The translations under genes and the position numbers were made by a program. Shown in pieces: positions 48,401 through 61,395 of a DNA stretch of 64,000 nt (its first letter is position 1; every line of letters begins with the position of its first letter). Under the pieces are notes generated by a model, which was not told the origin of the DNA, did no database searches, and saw only the letters and a list, made by a program, of their open reading frames with translations. The stretch is from Chionis minor (Eukaryota; Chordata; Aves; Charadriiformes; Chionididae): positions 248,001-312,000 of the forward strand of contig VZSF01009050.1 of NCBI GenBank assembly GCA_013398295.1, written 5' to 3'.

Positions 48401-51400
48401 GTTGAGGTGCATTGTAGGTCAGTGGGGTAGAGACCAGTTCTTGGCCTGTGCTTTGTACAGCACCGAGCCCCAAATTTTGCCATTAGTGAGTAATTTTACA
48501 AATCCTCTTTCCTTTCTGCATGCTCCAGATGGCCCATGCCTGCCACTTACAATAGTCCTGCTGGCACTGGATTAGTTATGCAGCATCTCCAGCAGGTCAA
48601 GAGCTTGGTGGAGGTGTTCTCCATGGTCCCCAAGGTTCATACATGATCAGTGAGCACAAAGATCTTGGGGACCACGCTGTGTGGTCCTAGGTGCTAGTCC
48701 CAGGCAGCAGAGCGAAATGAACAAGACGGAGACAAGTAGGAGGGAAGGATGCAAAGTCCCTGAATGAACATTGTTTTAGAGATGGGGGCTAGAGAACTGG
48801 CCTTGATGGTTTGCTGGAGCAGGGGAAAGACATTTTTCTGGCAGTTGATCACCAACAGACAAATTGGAGAGGTTCAGTCTAACCAAAGCCAGAGCTGAGC
48901 AAAATCTCAAGTTTAGCCTAGAAGGAGCGCTGAGCTATCAGTGAAACGGCTAAAGAGTTTCTATGTGGGGTATTTAGGCTCATTTCCACACCTGCAGCAA
49001 ATAGTCGGGATTATGGTGCCAGCCAGAGTGGCTGCAGTCTAGGGGCTGGGGCAGCCATGTGTAAGGGAGCAAGGGGATTGCTGGCAGCGTTTGGCTCCTA
49101 CTTGTCTTGAACTTCACAGATCAAGTTGAAATTCATTGAGGGAGGGGAAACAAATTAATCAATTGATTCATGGAGAATCCTGCTGCAACCAGACTGGCCA
49201 CAGACTCAGGGTCATCTCAGGTTGGAGAGGGAGAGGAATGGGGCTGCCCACTCTCCAGGAGAGTGAAAGGAAGAGGCTTAAGGCTCCTCAGTGCTAGAGA
49301 AAGTAACGGAGTGCCCCGGAGCTCACAGCTCTGCTTGAAAATGATGGAGGCTGACAGATCTGGGATTAATCTAAAGGTTTCAGCTCTCTGAGCACCGAGT
49401 GGAAATTCGCCTGGAAACCACAGTGCAGGAGCTCAGCATGACGAAAGCACGAACTGGAAGGGGGGAGGAAGGAGGCATGTGTGGGTCAGATACTGCCTGA
49501 TTATGCACAAAGGCTCGAGCCCTTGTCTCTTGCTTTCCCAGCCATGTGTCTGGGTAGGGAAGGAACGCATTCAGTGCTAATACAAGCATTAAAAAATAGG
49601 CCAGTTTTTTCTTTTTTTTTAACATGAGGCAGACTCTGCTGCGGGTGCAACTTTGCATTGCTTATTAGATGTAAAGGCAAAGCTACACTGTCAGTGCTCA
49701 GCACTCCTGGTTGATTGTACGTGGTCACACTCTTGGAGCAGCCGGGTGTTTGACTGGGCCAGGCAGCCTGCACAGGGCAACCTCTGTGATGGCTGGGAAG
49801 GGAGAGTGGGAGGCTGGCTAAGAGCTGGAGCCAAGGTGTGCTCTGCGGATGCACACTTGGACTTCTCTTGTTCGGCTTGCCTAGCTGCATAAGGGAAAGG
49901 TGACCTCCTGCTGTGTCTATAGCTTTCCCGTGAGGTTAGGATGCTGATCTGTTGCTCAGTCCTGAATGTGGAAGACCAGGATACTCCTTTTCATCTGGCT
50001 CAGCATCCCTTAAAACTGCTGCTTTACGCCATAGAGTTCTGGGGACATACCAACCTTCATCCTACATCCAGGTGCAGCCCGCAAGGAAGGATGTTATATG
50101 GACATGCATATACTCCCCCTTGCCCTCAGACACCAACAGCCTTCAGCTGAGGCTGATAAAATTCTTTTCTCCGTGCAAGGAAACCACAAATTCTCATACA
50201 TCCTGCACCACGCAAGCCTCCGAGTATTAGCACAGCTGTCATGATACTTAGCCACATCGGCACGTTCATGCCTTCATATCCGATTCCAATACAACACCAC
50301 CATCACCCCTGTTGCCCGCATCAAAGGACCGAATGCATCACAGTGCACAGTCTTAACTCCTTTCAGTTAGCTTGCTCTATAAATACATAACCCACAGTGA
50401 GTGGGCATGTGTAATTTATACCTGTGTACAGTTCTGCTAAGCGCTGTGGATGGGATTGCTGATCTAATTATTTTAAAGTCACTGGGCTACATCTTCTGCA
50501 GTAGATATAAATTGGTGCAGCACAGTGGTGTTACCAGGTTATGCTAGGTGAGAATCCAGGCTATAATGTTAATCTGTAATACGAACTTGTTTGTGTTTCT
50601 GAAAAATGGATGTATTTGGAGTGTGCAGTCAAATTGGCATTCTTATTCAGGCTTCTACCCAGTATAATTGTAATTTCAAGACTATAATTGTTATTAAATT
50701 ATTAAATAATGTAGTAGTGGAAGGTTAGCTTAAGGTTGTGGTGTGATTTTTATCTCTTTGATGTGATATTGTTGAACTGAAATCAGCATGGTAATATGTC
50801 CCAGTGCACAAGCTGGATAGGTAGCAGACATGAACACAGGCACAGTTTCAGACAAACCAGCCAAATCTGAACACATGTCCTCTTCTAAGAAAGAAGTTTA
50901 GGAGAAATAATTTTCAGCTCCATGATCCACACACCCAGTCATTATCACAGACATTATGATGGTCTCTCCCTGCTTGTATTTTAGAAAAGCTCAAAGGCTG
51001 AATTGCAATACAGTCGTTGCTAATTCAGAGTAAGTGGGCGACACTGCAGCTGGTGTCTGTTTGCCCATCTGACATATGAATAGCAATCGATTTGGATTTT
51101 TTTTTCTCTAAACATGATGTGACATTGAGTATGAGATCATTGCCAAATCTCCACGAAGAATTATGCTTGGTTTCACTAGAAGACTGATGCAGCTTGGTCA
51201 CCCTATTACTGGGTGAAGCACACAGTCCCCCCCAGCCTTGGGAGTTGTTTTGCCATGGGCATCTTCCTCTGTATTTAGCTTGAGAAACTATAATGACTTG
51301 TAGCAAAAAAAGAAAATAAGTGCTCCAGTTGTGATTCCTGTACAAGGTGAATTTCCAATAAAGGTATGCTAATATTCATCCTAGGTTTATTTTAGGACCT

Positions 51401-54400
51401 TCTTTTTGTTCTTTTACATTTAGATTTAACCTGCTAAAACACCTTACCTCTTTTTCAGACAGTCTGTCAATATTTAGAGATGATTGTCTTTTTATTCCAC
51501 TGTCATATAGTTGTTATGTATAATGTATGGTTAGTTAATGGTAATATTATTAATTGCTATCACAACCATCTTGTAGCATGGGTACACCAACTGAGCTTTA
51601 CAGCTGTTTCGAGCTTGTTTTATTTTAACTTATAAATCATCTCCTTCAGTCCCATCATCATTGATTGCTCTTTTCTGAAGTCTGTTCTAAGCTGTTAATC
51701 TCATTCTGGGACTGTGGTGAGAAAAGGAGAAACCCTTTTCACGATCAAGTTGACAGCAAGTCTGCTGCTTTGAGATCTTAGGAGACAAAGCACCACGTGA
51801 GCACTGCGTACTGTTGGGAACATCAGAGAAGCAACTGAAACAGCACCGCGGTTTGTGTTGATTCTCTCTCAGTGGTGTCTGCATTAAAGCACTTCGTTTA
51901 CAAGTGATGACAAATTCGTTCTCTGCTGCAAGCTCAGCCTGAAGGCAGGAGGCCAGTGTGTGATGGAAAACAGAATTTCTCGAAGCAATACGTTGCCTTT
52001 GCTTTCTCCCAGCACACAGTTTTAAGAAGGAAATTCTTTGGCTTGATGTATGAGTAGTGGAGACAGAGTCAGTGATGCTGGGAAGAATTCAGGGGTAGGA
52101 GGGAGGTAAAAGGGCTTGGATGACTCAATAACAAACTTGAATCTTTGATCAAAACATGAAGTGACATGCATGCCTCGTTCCCCTCCCTGCTGCTGCCTCT
52201 GCCGGACTTGGATGAAGCTTGAGGAAGTTGGGGAGTTCAATCTTCTTTAGCAAGTGACTTTGCATCTCTACACTACCTCCACATATGGACATATAGTGTG
52301 CCAGTCCCCTAGGACAATGTGGCGTGACAAGCGAAGAGACAAAAGACCTCTAAACCTCATGTAAGAGACCACGTGCAGCTTTCTGTCTGTCTTTTCCAGC
52401 ATATGCGGAGCGAGCTGTACTGCAGACAGGCTCTCCAGCAGGGGAACGGCAGAGCTCAGGTTTGGCTGGATCCCGTTTTCTTCTGCACTTGCTGCACATT
52501 AGTTTGGAAAGAAGCTGGGCTGCCGAGACCCAAGTTGTGGTGCGTTCCTTCAGCCCACTGCTGCCGTTTCACTATCGGCCTTCCTTCTGTGTCTCCCACC
52601 GTGGGTGGTTAGAGCCCAACACTGCTTCCCTGCTCTCTGCCAAGCCTGATGCTCTGAGGCAGGACTTCTGGTGCTGCCTCTTCCAGGTAGAGCTGGAGAT
52701 ACCAGCAACGTGTTGGTTCTTTCCCGTCCGGTCGCTGCCAGGGTGACAAAGGCAGCACTTACAGCAAATGTTGGCTCTTGTAACACACGGAGCTCTGAAA
52801 AGTTGGGATGGTACTCCTGAGAAAAGTAGCCATGTGCATTGGAAGCAAAAAGGGCTGTCACCTCAGGCCCTTGGCTGGCTGGACGTCTGCTTGCTGGCGT
52901 GAGGGCGCTGTTGAATTTTGAAGACATGTTTTTCCACAGACATTTGAGAGCTGCTATAATGCTCTAGCCTCAGTTTTGGCATTGTGCTACTAATGCCACG
53001 ATTTTGCATCATCAATGTGGTAGAAATTAATTTGTGACATTGCAATGGAATTAAAAACAGAGAAGAAACTGGGTGCAACTTAGTGACAGCATACCTGACT
53101 TTTGAAAGCAGGCTTCGATTCCTGCAAGACCCAGCTTCCAGTGGGAACTCCCCCGGGCTTACACCTATCTCTGAGGCAAAGTCTGGAAAATATTCCACTG
53201 AGGCACTGAACACAGCAGTAGTTTATACAGAGCTTGTGAAAGGTTTTCCAGCTATGGAAATGTCCTGGTGGTTACTGTCGTCACAGTAAGTGACGACAAA
53301 AACAGGCTGAGATGGAGCCCCAAGTCTAACACTATACTCTGAAGAAGTTTGAATCTAGCTTTGTTTTGTCCCTGGGAGACCTAGTTTGCCTCTGAGTCCA
53401 TGCTGTGGCCCCAATGACTCCTTGCTGTGGGAGTACACCGAGTGAAGAAGTTGTTTTCACAGTCCTGCTTGTACCTTGGAGCCCTGTTCTGCCACCGCCA
53501 TCGCTCCTGTCTGGGCATCACTGGTGTGAGGCTGTAGCGGAGGCTCCTGTTGATGGATTGGAGGTGAGAAAAAATACTCTGTCCCTGGCTGTGTAAGTGC
53601 ATGAGAGCACCCAGCTGTCACCAGGTGTTCAGACAATAAATCACCTGCATTTACTCCCTGGATGAGTCTGTAAAGCTGGAAGTGCAACAGCAGACCCTGT
53701 CAGTGATGGAGTCACCCACAAATGGGGATGCAACGGGAGCACCATGTCAAAGTTTCTCCTTGAGCTGTAGTAACATCCAAGCCAATGTGTGGAAAGGTGC
53801 TAAATGAGGAGGAGAAGCTATCATATTCATGGCTGGCGCAGCTGATGTCTCTGACGTAGGGGATATGCTGGAGTTGGCTGTAGCTAAGTTTCTCCAGAGT
53901 TTGACATGTTTGGCAGGTCTGAGTTTGCGTCTGTGTTTGGGAAGCTCAGCAGAGGTGGCAGCAGTGCAGAGTGCAGGAACCACTGCTTGCAGCCGCTGCC
54001 TTCTCAAGAGCCTTTGAAACTGAAGGCAATGAGCCGAGCATCATATGAAAAAGGATAACATCTAGGACTTTCCATCTTCATAGAAGTTCAGAAATATTAC
54101 CCAAATAAATCTCCCTATGTTGTTGGACTCCATGCTTGCCTCTGCTGTCAAATGGGTGTTTTCCTCTGTGCATACCTTAGTTTTCCTATTTGTCCACTGG
54201 CGGGAATAAGACACTGTCTATTAGCATGAAGGACTTTGAGAGCCCTGTATTAAATGCTTAGCATTATTGTTATTTATTGAGTGACACTCATCTGATGATG
54301 AGGGATGAAAATTAAGAGGATAAATATGACAATAAATGAGAAAAAATTAAAACCCAGCCAACATTTTCACTTAATTAGCTCATGATACCTACTAGGCAAG

Positions 54401-56347
54401 GAAAAGCAATCTTTTCCAAAGGCCATTCACTTCTCCTTGAGTAGGATTTCTTTTTGATATGTTGTGATACAGCCATACCCAGGATGAAATCAGCTCCTTC
54501 TTTGGCTGATATCTCATCTCATGTCTTTCTGGAAAAACTTGTTGTTTGTATTAAATTGGATAGTAAAACCAGCCTTTTGTGTATATTAGAACATAAGCAA
54601 TTTAAGCATCACTATTTAACCAATGAGCATTGTGTTTCCTATTTATTTGGTGGGGAAACTGAGGCACAAAGTAGAGAAATGACGCCCCCAGCATTACCCA
54701 CTGAGTCACTGTCACTGCTCTGATCAGCACTGTGGATTCTTCACCTTCCAAGTCATCAGAAAATTAATCCTTATTTTATACTCTAGGACAGTTTTCAGTT
54801 AGTGACATTCAGCTGTTTAGCTATCAAAGATCTGAGCAAGAATTTAGCAGAACTCTGAAAGGCTTTAGCTGCCTATCTGGATAATGGAAATATTTGCAAC
54901 ACAGTATATTAAAATATGCATCAGTTAGCTGTTGTTTGGTGTTAAGAAAGAATTTCCCGATAGGAAACTTGTTAAATAGCTATTTGTTACTTGGTGATTG
55001 AAGTTTCCTCTGAAGCATCTGCTACTTACGAACATGGAAGACATGAAAAAGATGGACCAATGGGCCCACTAGATATGAAGATTCCTGTGTTTTCTTTAAT
55101 GCAGTGGTGCTGCCTATAAAGTGGACCTCTCCAACATGTAATATGTTGTCATAATTTTGGTCTAAAGTCTTTTAAGCTTACAGTCTTGTATTAAAGATAA
55201 GAATGCTGGTTTCTGGTCCATTTTATACCATTCTGTGCTGTCCTGAGCCAGAGTTGCAGCCTTGCAGTGGTCATGCCTTGGGGCAAGTGGATGGATTATA
55301 CAACCCTTGAAGTCTCCCTTCCAGACCTATTTTCTGTGATTGCAATGCACATGCACCTTGGAGGAGTAATTGACCTGCAGCTCCATGGCACTGTCTCTAC
55401 CAACCATCCCCCTGGTGCCTCCTTTCTAGATGCAAAGCCCTCACCCGTTCTCTATTCTTGTCTGCAGCTCTCTACTTCTCCATAAGTGGCTGCAAAATCA
55501 CTGCTGTGGGAATAACCGCCGCCTGTTCCCCTGGCATAGCTGTGTCCCCCGCCTTATGGTAGGGCACCCCGCAGCCAAAAGGAAGATGCTCCAGAAGCAG
55601 CGTCAGCTTTTTTTCTACTGCTGAGCTGTGCTCCAACCTCCCTTCCCTGGTTGCTGCTGGCAAGGTAGCAATTATGCTCCCATTGATTCCTCCTCTCCAG
55701 GAATCGCCCTGCGCGCACCGGCACATTGTCACAATCGATAGCCCAGCCTTCATGCAGAGACGGCGAGGGGGCCAAAGAGGCAATTTGCTCACTGGACAGG
55801 TTACGATGAAATAATATTGTGTCAGAAGGTGAAGTGGCAGAGCGGCTGGCACTAAAGATTTCCCTCTGTGGCCACAGGGAAAGCTAGAGCTGGATGAGAT
55901 TTAAAGTCAGGCTCAATAGCTGCTGCTTAGATCCTGCTGGAGATAAAGTGTAACTGGAAGAATGTGGGGAAATGATTGTTTAGGAAACAAAAAGTGATGT
56001 GGGCCTTTAAATCCATCACTTCAAAATTGTTCTGACTGGGAATGAAAGGAGATAAAAAACCTTTCATTTGTGATCTCTAGTTAATAGGTATTAAATACAT
56101 ACAGGGTTCATTGTGGACAAAACTCATGGCTTCCAACAGCCAAGCTCAATCAATTAGTTTATTAGTAAAAGACAAATATTGCATTCAAAAAGGAGGCACT
56201 TGCCTTGACAATCCTTGCTGTCATCCTGTGTTAGAGACACATTACAAATTAGGCAACCAAAGGTACCACTTAGATTTTCTGCCAATTTTTGACAGACGAG
56301 GTAGGGGGAGTTTCAAGACTTCTCTGAAATGTTTTTATCTTGTTTTG

Positions 56348-56375
56348 CCCCTTGACGTCAAGCCCCTTGACGTTG
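56348..56375. promoter_or_regulatory. CRE octamer with a tandemly duplicated half-site (unverified)
   Basis: GCCCCTTGACGTCAA is followed directly by GCCCCTTGACGTT, a 15-base tandem duplication. The first copy contains the palindromic CREB/ATF octamer TGACGTCA (56353-56360) and the second a half-site TGACG (56368-56372). There is no TATA-like or GC-rich promoter context close by. Function is inference. Confidence 0.3.
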
Positions 56376-58625
56376 TATCTCAAATGAAATGAGTAAATAG
56401 CTTTATGCTTGTTACTCCCTGATGCATGTTTGATACGTGATAGTAATCTCTTCTACGGAAAGTATATTAGTCTTCAGCTTTGCTGAGCGTAAGCAGAGGG
56501 CACTGTGGGTGCTGCTTCACTCAAGGGCCTTGGTGTCCATACTACCCATTTGCACCCACTGCCCTCTTCCCAACATATATCAAATATTTAGAAAGACATG
56601 CAATTACTTAGAAACATAACACTGATCTCTGTCATGGAATCTATGTTAATATATTTATACAGAACTAAAACAGAGGTTAGTGTAAGCATCGAAACCACTG
56701 ACAACAACCTCTTCAGGCAAAGGTGAGCTCGCAGGAAAAGAAGGCTTAGTGCTTAGACCTGGGAAACTGCCTGAAGACTGCTGTTGCTCCCAGCTACACC
56801 TCACATGCACTTTGCCACTCCAGACACATTATTTAGGCCAGATTCTTCAAAAGTGCCCAGTTATTCGGAGTGCCTCATTAGTGATAACTAAAGTATGGAG
56901 CACCTGTAGATGCCCCTCCATCAGCAGGACCTAGCAAGGCTCTGCACATCTGCTCATCAAGTCAGCTTGCAGTTAGGCTTCTCACAGTTATCATGGAAGC
57001 TTTCTGCTTTCAGCACCTCTCAGTTTCCACCCCGGTGAAACCGAGGCAACGCTGCAGAAGATGGACAGCTTGGTGGGAAGCCTCCATGCCAGAACAGCCT
57101 GTTCACACTACATGGCAGTCGGGAAACCTTGTGTGACCTGGCACTACTCCTAAGGAAATCTGGGTCTTAGGTGCTGCCACAAGCTGCTCGCTCCAGCCAT
57201 GTGGCTAAGCCCTTGTGGTTTCCTGCAGCCTCCACCCATCCCATGGTTTCTCTGGGGCAATGCTCTCAGGCCCAACACAACACAGGGATGGACCCCAGCG
57301 CTGCCGTCAAGAAGGTCCCTGGGTGTTGGAAAGCAGTCTGTGGCCAGCCCAAATGCAGACTGCCCACAGGGCCCCTGGATGCCTTCTGCTGGCTCTGTGG
57401 CTTCCAGATTAATAGCGCCCCACAGTCACCCTGTGCAAATGCAACACAGGGCTGCTTGCCCCTTTGTGAATAAACGGGGGCAGCATGTTTGAGCCAGACC
57501 CAGCAAAGCAGGGAGCAATTCCCTGGCAAGCAGAGAACGCCTGGCTTTCCTTGGCTCTGCAGCGGGAGAGGGCGAAGCATGATCCACCCTCTCCGTGCTG
57601 TACAGTTCCCATCTCTGCCAGCCTAATGGTGCTTATCTGTCACCACGGAAAGGAAAACCCAGCCATGTGCAAGCCCAACATCTGCTCGGCGGGCCACCTC
57701 TGCTCGGCACTCGTCAGCACGCAGCACGGCGCTGTCTGCTGGACCCCACGCCACTGCCCTGGGTGCTTCGCAGCAGCGCTGGCCGCAGCGCAGGAAGGGT
57801 CAGGGAGGTGTGTGCCTCCCGCCAGCGGGCTCAGAACTGCTGCACCCAAACCATCCAAAACGGGTGGCTGTGTAGGGATGCGAGCAGGGACTGGCAAGCT
57901 GAGGCCAGCAGGTGCCGCCGGGGCATGTCTCCTCCCTGTCCATAGGGCACAGGAGGAGTTGGGCAGAGTGGGCTGGTAGCTGACAGGCGTTCTGCTGCAT
58001 TTCCAAGGGCGTGTTACGGGAATCTGGATAATGCCTCTCTCTTTCTGTGTGGTAGCTCCTACCTGGAAGTGCATTTAACAAGGCATTTGAAGATTTTGTA
58101 ATTATTGTCCTTCTTCGGAGTGCAAATGGATCTGACTCAAATCCCTAAATGCCAACACTTACTGGGTACTGACTTAGCTCCTAGTGTGACGCTAATGTCT
58201 CCTCCTCTCCAAAATACGGTTCTTATATTAAGCAATAGCATAGCCCTGCCTGGGGGCAAGGGGCAAAAGGAACGTGTTCCTGTGCAAGGAGACAAAGCTC
58301 TGCCCCAACCATGGGGCAGCATCACCCCCTGAGATGCAGGGCATTGGTGGGGAGCAGGTCTCCCCGGCTTGAGCCGAAGATGCCATGCCTCTTATCTGTA
58401 TTTGTGTAGTGATGAGGGCTTTCCACTAGAGAGAGACATGAGTACACACAGAAAACCTGTTTGCTATTTGTATCACACAGTCCACCTGGCCAACATGGTG
58501 CAAAAGGGAATGGCTGGAGCTGATCATGAAAAGAGCTCTTTCCCGTGCTAAAATTTTTATTTCTCTGCTCTGACTGACACTTGTCTTCAAGACTTTTGGG
58601 TTTTGACAAAGAAAATCCTCATTTA

Positions 58626-58659
58626 TTTTTTTTTCATTCTTGCTTTAAAAAAAAAAAAA
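58626..58659. repeat. Poly-T and poly-A runs
   Basis: A run of 9 T (58626-58634) and, 12 bases later, a run of 13 A (58647-58659). Together they could fold back but are most simply homopolymer slippage. Confidence 0.85.
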
Positions 58660-59021
58660 GTTTTTAGTTCTTTCAGTAGAGGCCAAAATATATTCAAATA
58701 TTGAACAGTCTTACAAAAAAAATCAAGGAACTTGCAAAAATAGTTTTATTAAAAATATATTTCTAGAGAAAACTTTCAGCTGGTTGCAGTTTATCTGACA
58801 GGGAAGTGGATATTACCCAGGCAAAACCTGGTAATTCTCATGTACCTTTTTGTCTCTACAGTCAAAAACCCAATTCAGTGACCTCTGAAATATGAACACC
58901 TGTGGGAGGACCGTGGTGACTATTGAACCCAACATGTTTTAAGAGCAAAAGTAAAGAACAGCTTTCTTAGTCAAAAATCCCAGGGAAATAGTAATGTGGC
59001 CAAGGACAGTGGTGTCAATAT

Positions 59022-59097
59022 TCTAGTGGGAGGTGCCCCTGCTTATGGCAAGGTCCCTTCCAACCTAAACCATTCTATGATTCTATGATTCTATGAT
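59022..59097 (+). mobile_element. CR1 LINE 3' terminus, short remnant
   Basis: TCTAGTGGGAGGTGCCCCTG, then AAGGTCCCTTCCAACCTAAA and the terminal repeats ATTCTATGATTCTATGATTC. Relative to the 37.1-kb copy it lacks roughly 30 bases between GCTTATGGCA and AGGTCCC, so it carries an internal deletion. Only the last ~75 bases of the element inserted. Confidence 0.9.
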
Positions 59098-61104
59098 ATT
59101 TATGTGTCATGCCTTAACCCTTGCAGGCATCCAGGCCTGTGCTTTGTACACCAGAGGGAGCTGGTCCTCTCAGCTGTTTCTTACCAGAAGACCCGTGCAG
59201 CCAGCAGAACCAAACCTTCTTCAAACCTTCTTAGATGGTGTTGCAGCAGTGCCCATTTGGAGGTAAGAGCACTGTTGAGTGAGATGCCTTTAGCACATGA
59301 TGTGTTGTTATACGTACATAGTGTAGTTTTTCCTTCGGGGTCACTTGCAGCTATGAGTGTGGAGCGTGTGTAGCACCTCACGCTGCTTTGCCTGGGATTT
59401 CTGGTGAGCATACAACTCAGGGTGGCAGGGCTGTGAGTCACAAAATTTGTTCTATTTTTGAGTCCTGTTTTTGAATGCTTTCCCCTGTGGTATATGGGTG
59501 GTTGAAGGAAACACACACATGCACGCTTTACATACTGCAAATAGAGTGTTTGCATTTAAAGGCCTCCTGTTGCTTTCTTGCAGACCCTGCCAGGCTTCAA
59601 TCTGCTAGTCTTAATAAACACACTCTCCTGGGGTATTGCTCAGTGGGAACAGATGGTCCCATGGGGGACAGATGGCCCCAGAGCTGAGAACTTCCAGGGG
59701 CTTTTGGTGAGAGATGGGATCCCACCCTTCACCTCAAAGACCCGTCCTAAAGGTGCAGTTAGAACATTGTCCTCTGGTATTCTTCTAATCCCATGAAAAA
59801 TCCCTCTTCATTGCCATCAGATGTGAGTGGGTTGGTCACCATCGTAGCCCACGCTGAAGCAGGGGATTCCAACATTGACGCAGTGTCCTCCTTTCTGCTG
59901 GACACAGAAGAAATCTGAGGAGTGAAGATGGAAATAGGTAAAACACATGGACTCAAAGACCGTGAAGGAAGGGCCTTTTTCTTTGGTACCTCACAAATAG
60001 TGTCTTGCCCGCAAATATGACTCCTGCATTACCTGGGGTAAGACAATCACAAATCTTCATAGTGACTGGAGACCAAGGTGTAAATCCACGGCTTTAAGAG
60101 TCTACTGTGAGTCAATGTAGATCTGAACAAGTTTCCTTTCAACATTCGCTCCTAAGTTAGAGTCTCAGCTTTGCTCTGTCTTATCATCTTGGGCAACAGA
60201 GGTGCAGGATTTAACTGCTCCCATCACCATGAGCAGCGATTGCTGGAAATGCATCACTGCCTCCAAGATTGTTTCCCCCATCTTTTCCATAGAACGTCTG
60301 ATATCTCAAAGCGATGTCTTTTCTAACCTAGTAGCTGCTGGATTCATAACCCCAGGGGCAGAAAGCCTGGCTGCGCGCTGCCCAAGGCACCTCCTCTCCT
60401 TCCCTGCGCTGGTTTCCTGTAGCCTTTTCTCGAGGCATATGGCTGAGACCCAACAAGGTTGTTAAGCTCCCAGTTCCTATTTGTTCTTAATTTTCCCTTT
60501 GAAAACCATCCCTCGGCTAGCGGGGTTTTCTCAAAACCCGCAATCCTTTGTTATAGCAAGTTTTTGTTTGCTCCAGCTTGAAGCCCAGCCTTCCCGTGGG
60601 GAGATAATACCACACAGAAGGGACTAACTGTTGAGAGGTAATAGAGTTGGGAATTTTTACCTCGGAGTCATGTTGTATTGTAGATCACTTTCTCCCTTTG
60701 TAATACCCCTCTGGGCCTCCTAATAAACCCCTCTCTCCACTTGTTTATGGACTCTCATTCTGTTTCAGAAATCTGGTAAATGCAGAAGCCATTAAGACAG
60801 AAAATGTGGACTAAAAGCTGCTCTAAACCAATGTTTCTTCCCTCTTCTTTGTAAGCCCAGTGCACATTAAATGAAACTCCTATGCTTCTTGAAGCTGCCT
60901 GTGTTATTATTGGAACTGATGCACATTCACTCCAACCAATCTATTTTTATTTGAACCACTTACGCTGTATGAAACCAAGCATAATAACTACAGTCAATAT
61001 AGATATATTTGTTTTTATTTAAACTCCTAAGTGTGCTAAAAGCAATAAACACTTTCCCCCCCTGAAAAGCAATATATACGTATAACAGGCAGAAAACATA
61101 TGTA
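59098..61104. other. Intergenic sequence before the CpG island
   Basis: No coding or repeat feature recognised. Close to the island, on the minus strand, ACAGC is followed by GTAAGTGG (donor at about 60963), which could serve a divergent transcript from the island; no partner exon is identified. Confidence 0.5.
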
Positions 61105-61210
61105 CGGGTCAGAGCGGGAGTGACCGCTGGGCCAGNAGCTCCTGCTCGGCGGGAAGGGAAAGGGCAGGGTGGCCGATCGCTAAAGCCTCTGCGGCCTGCG
61201 GGGGAGAAGA

Positions 61211-61238
61211 AGGAGGAGGAGGAGGAGGAGGAGGAGGA
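61211..61238 (+). repeat. GGA trinucleotide repeat
   Basis: Nine uninterrupted GGA/AGG units plus imperfect flanks inside the CpG island, just upstream of the candidate start codon. In frame with that codon it would read poly-Glu. It is probably length-variable. Confidence 0.9.
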
Positions 61239-61245
61239 AGAGAAG

Positions 61246-61395
61246 ATGGAGATGGCGCCCACAGGCCACGGGGGGGGCTGCAGGGCGCCCCCTGTGGGTA
61301 GAGGCCGGCGCTGCCCCGTACCGGCCCCAGCCGGTTTCTGCCGCCCCAGGGCGGGCCTAGGCCCGGCCCTGAGGGGAGGCGGGGGCGGCTCTGAG
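61246..61395 (+). other. Candidate first exon with start codon and splice donor
   Basis: ATG at 61246-61248 sits in a strong initiation context (A at -3, G at +4). The frame stays open for exactly 50 codons to a consensus donor, CTGAG|GTGAGT at 61396, in phase 0. The product (MEMAPTGHGGGCRAPPVGRG... ending GGGGGSE) is Gly/Pro/Arg-rich and matches nothing I know. A GC-rich 5' UTR would often give such a frame by chance, so a noncoding first exon is at least as likely. The transcript's own start would lie a little upstream, within the island. A second donor-like sequence (GCGGTAAGC) at about 61438-61446 could be an alternative end. Confidence 0.3.
61284..61298 (-). promoter_or_regulatory. CTCF-like motif in the CpG island
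   Basis: The minus strand reads CCCACAGGGGGCGCC, carrying the AGGGGGCGC core of the CTCF consensus with about two mismatches in the 5' part. Its position within the promoter island is typical, but the motif is short and occupancy is not shown. Confidence 0.35.

Larger units (their letters stand above)
45417..59021. other. Large intergenic region without recognised genes
   Basis: About 13.6 kb in which I recognise no exon, RNA gene or dated repeat. It alternates between moderately GC-rich parts (46-48, 52.4-53.5 and 57-58.3 kb) and AT-rich parts (45.6-45.9, 50.3-51.7 and 54-55.2 kb). Open frames reach 164 codons (57485-57979 plus) but have no domains. Notable small items are the CRE-type motif pair at 56353-56374 and an A/T homopolymer pair at 58626-58659. 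Confidence 0.5.

Noticed and set aside
56111..56392. Plus-strand frame with a CxxxxxxCxxxxCC cysteine spacing resembling small disulfide-rich peptides
   Set aside because: No signal peptide precedes the cysteines, the spacing does not match avian beta-defensins, and the remaining residues look random.
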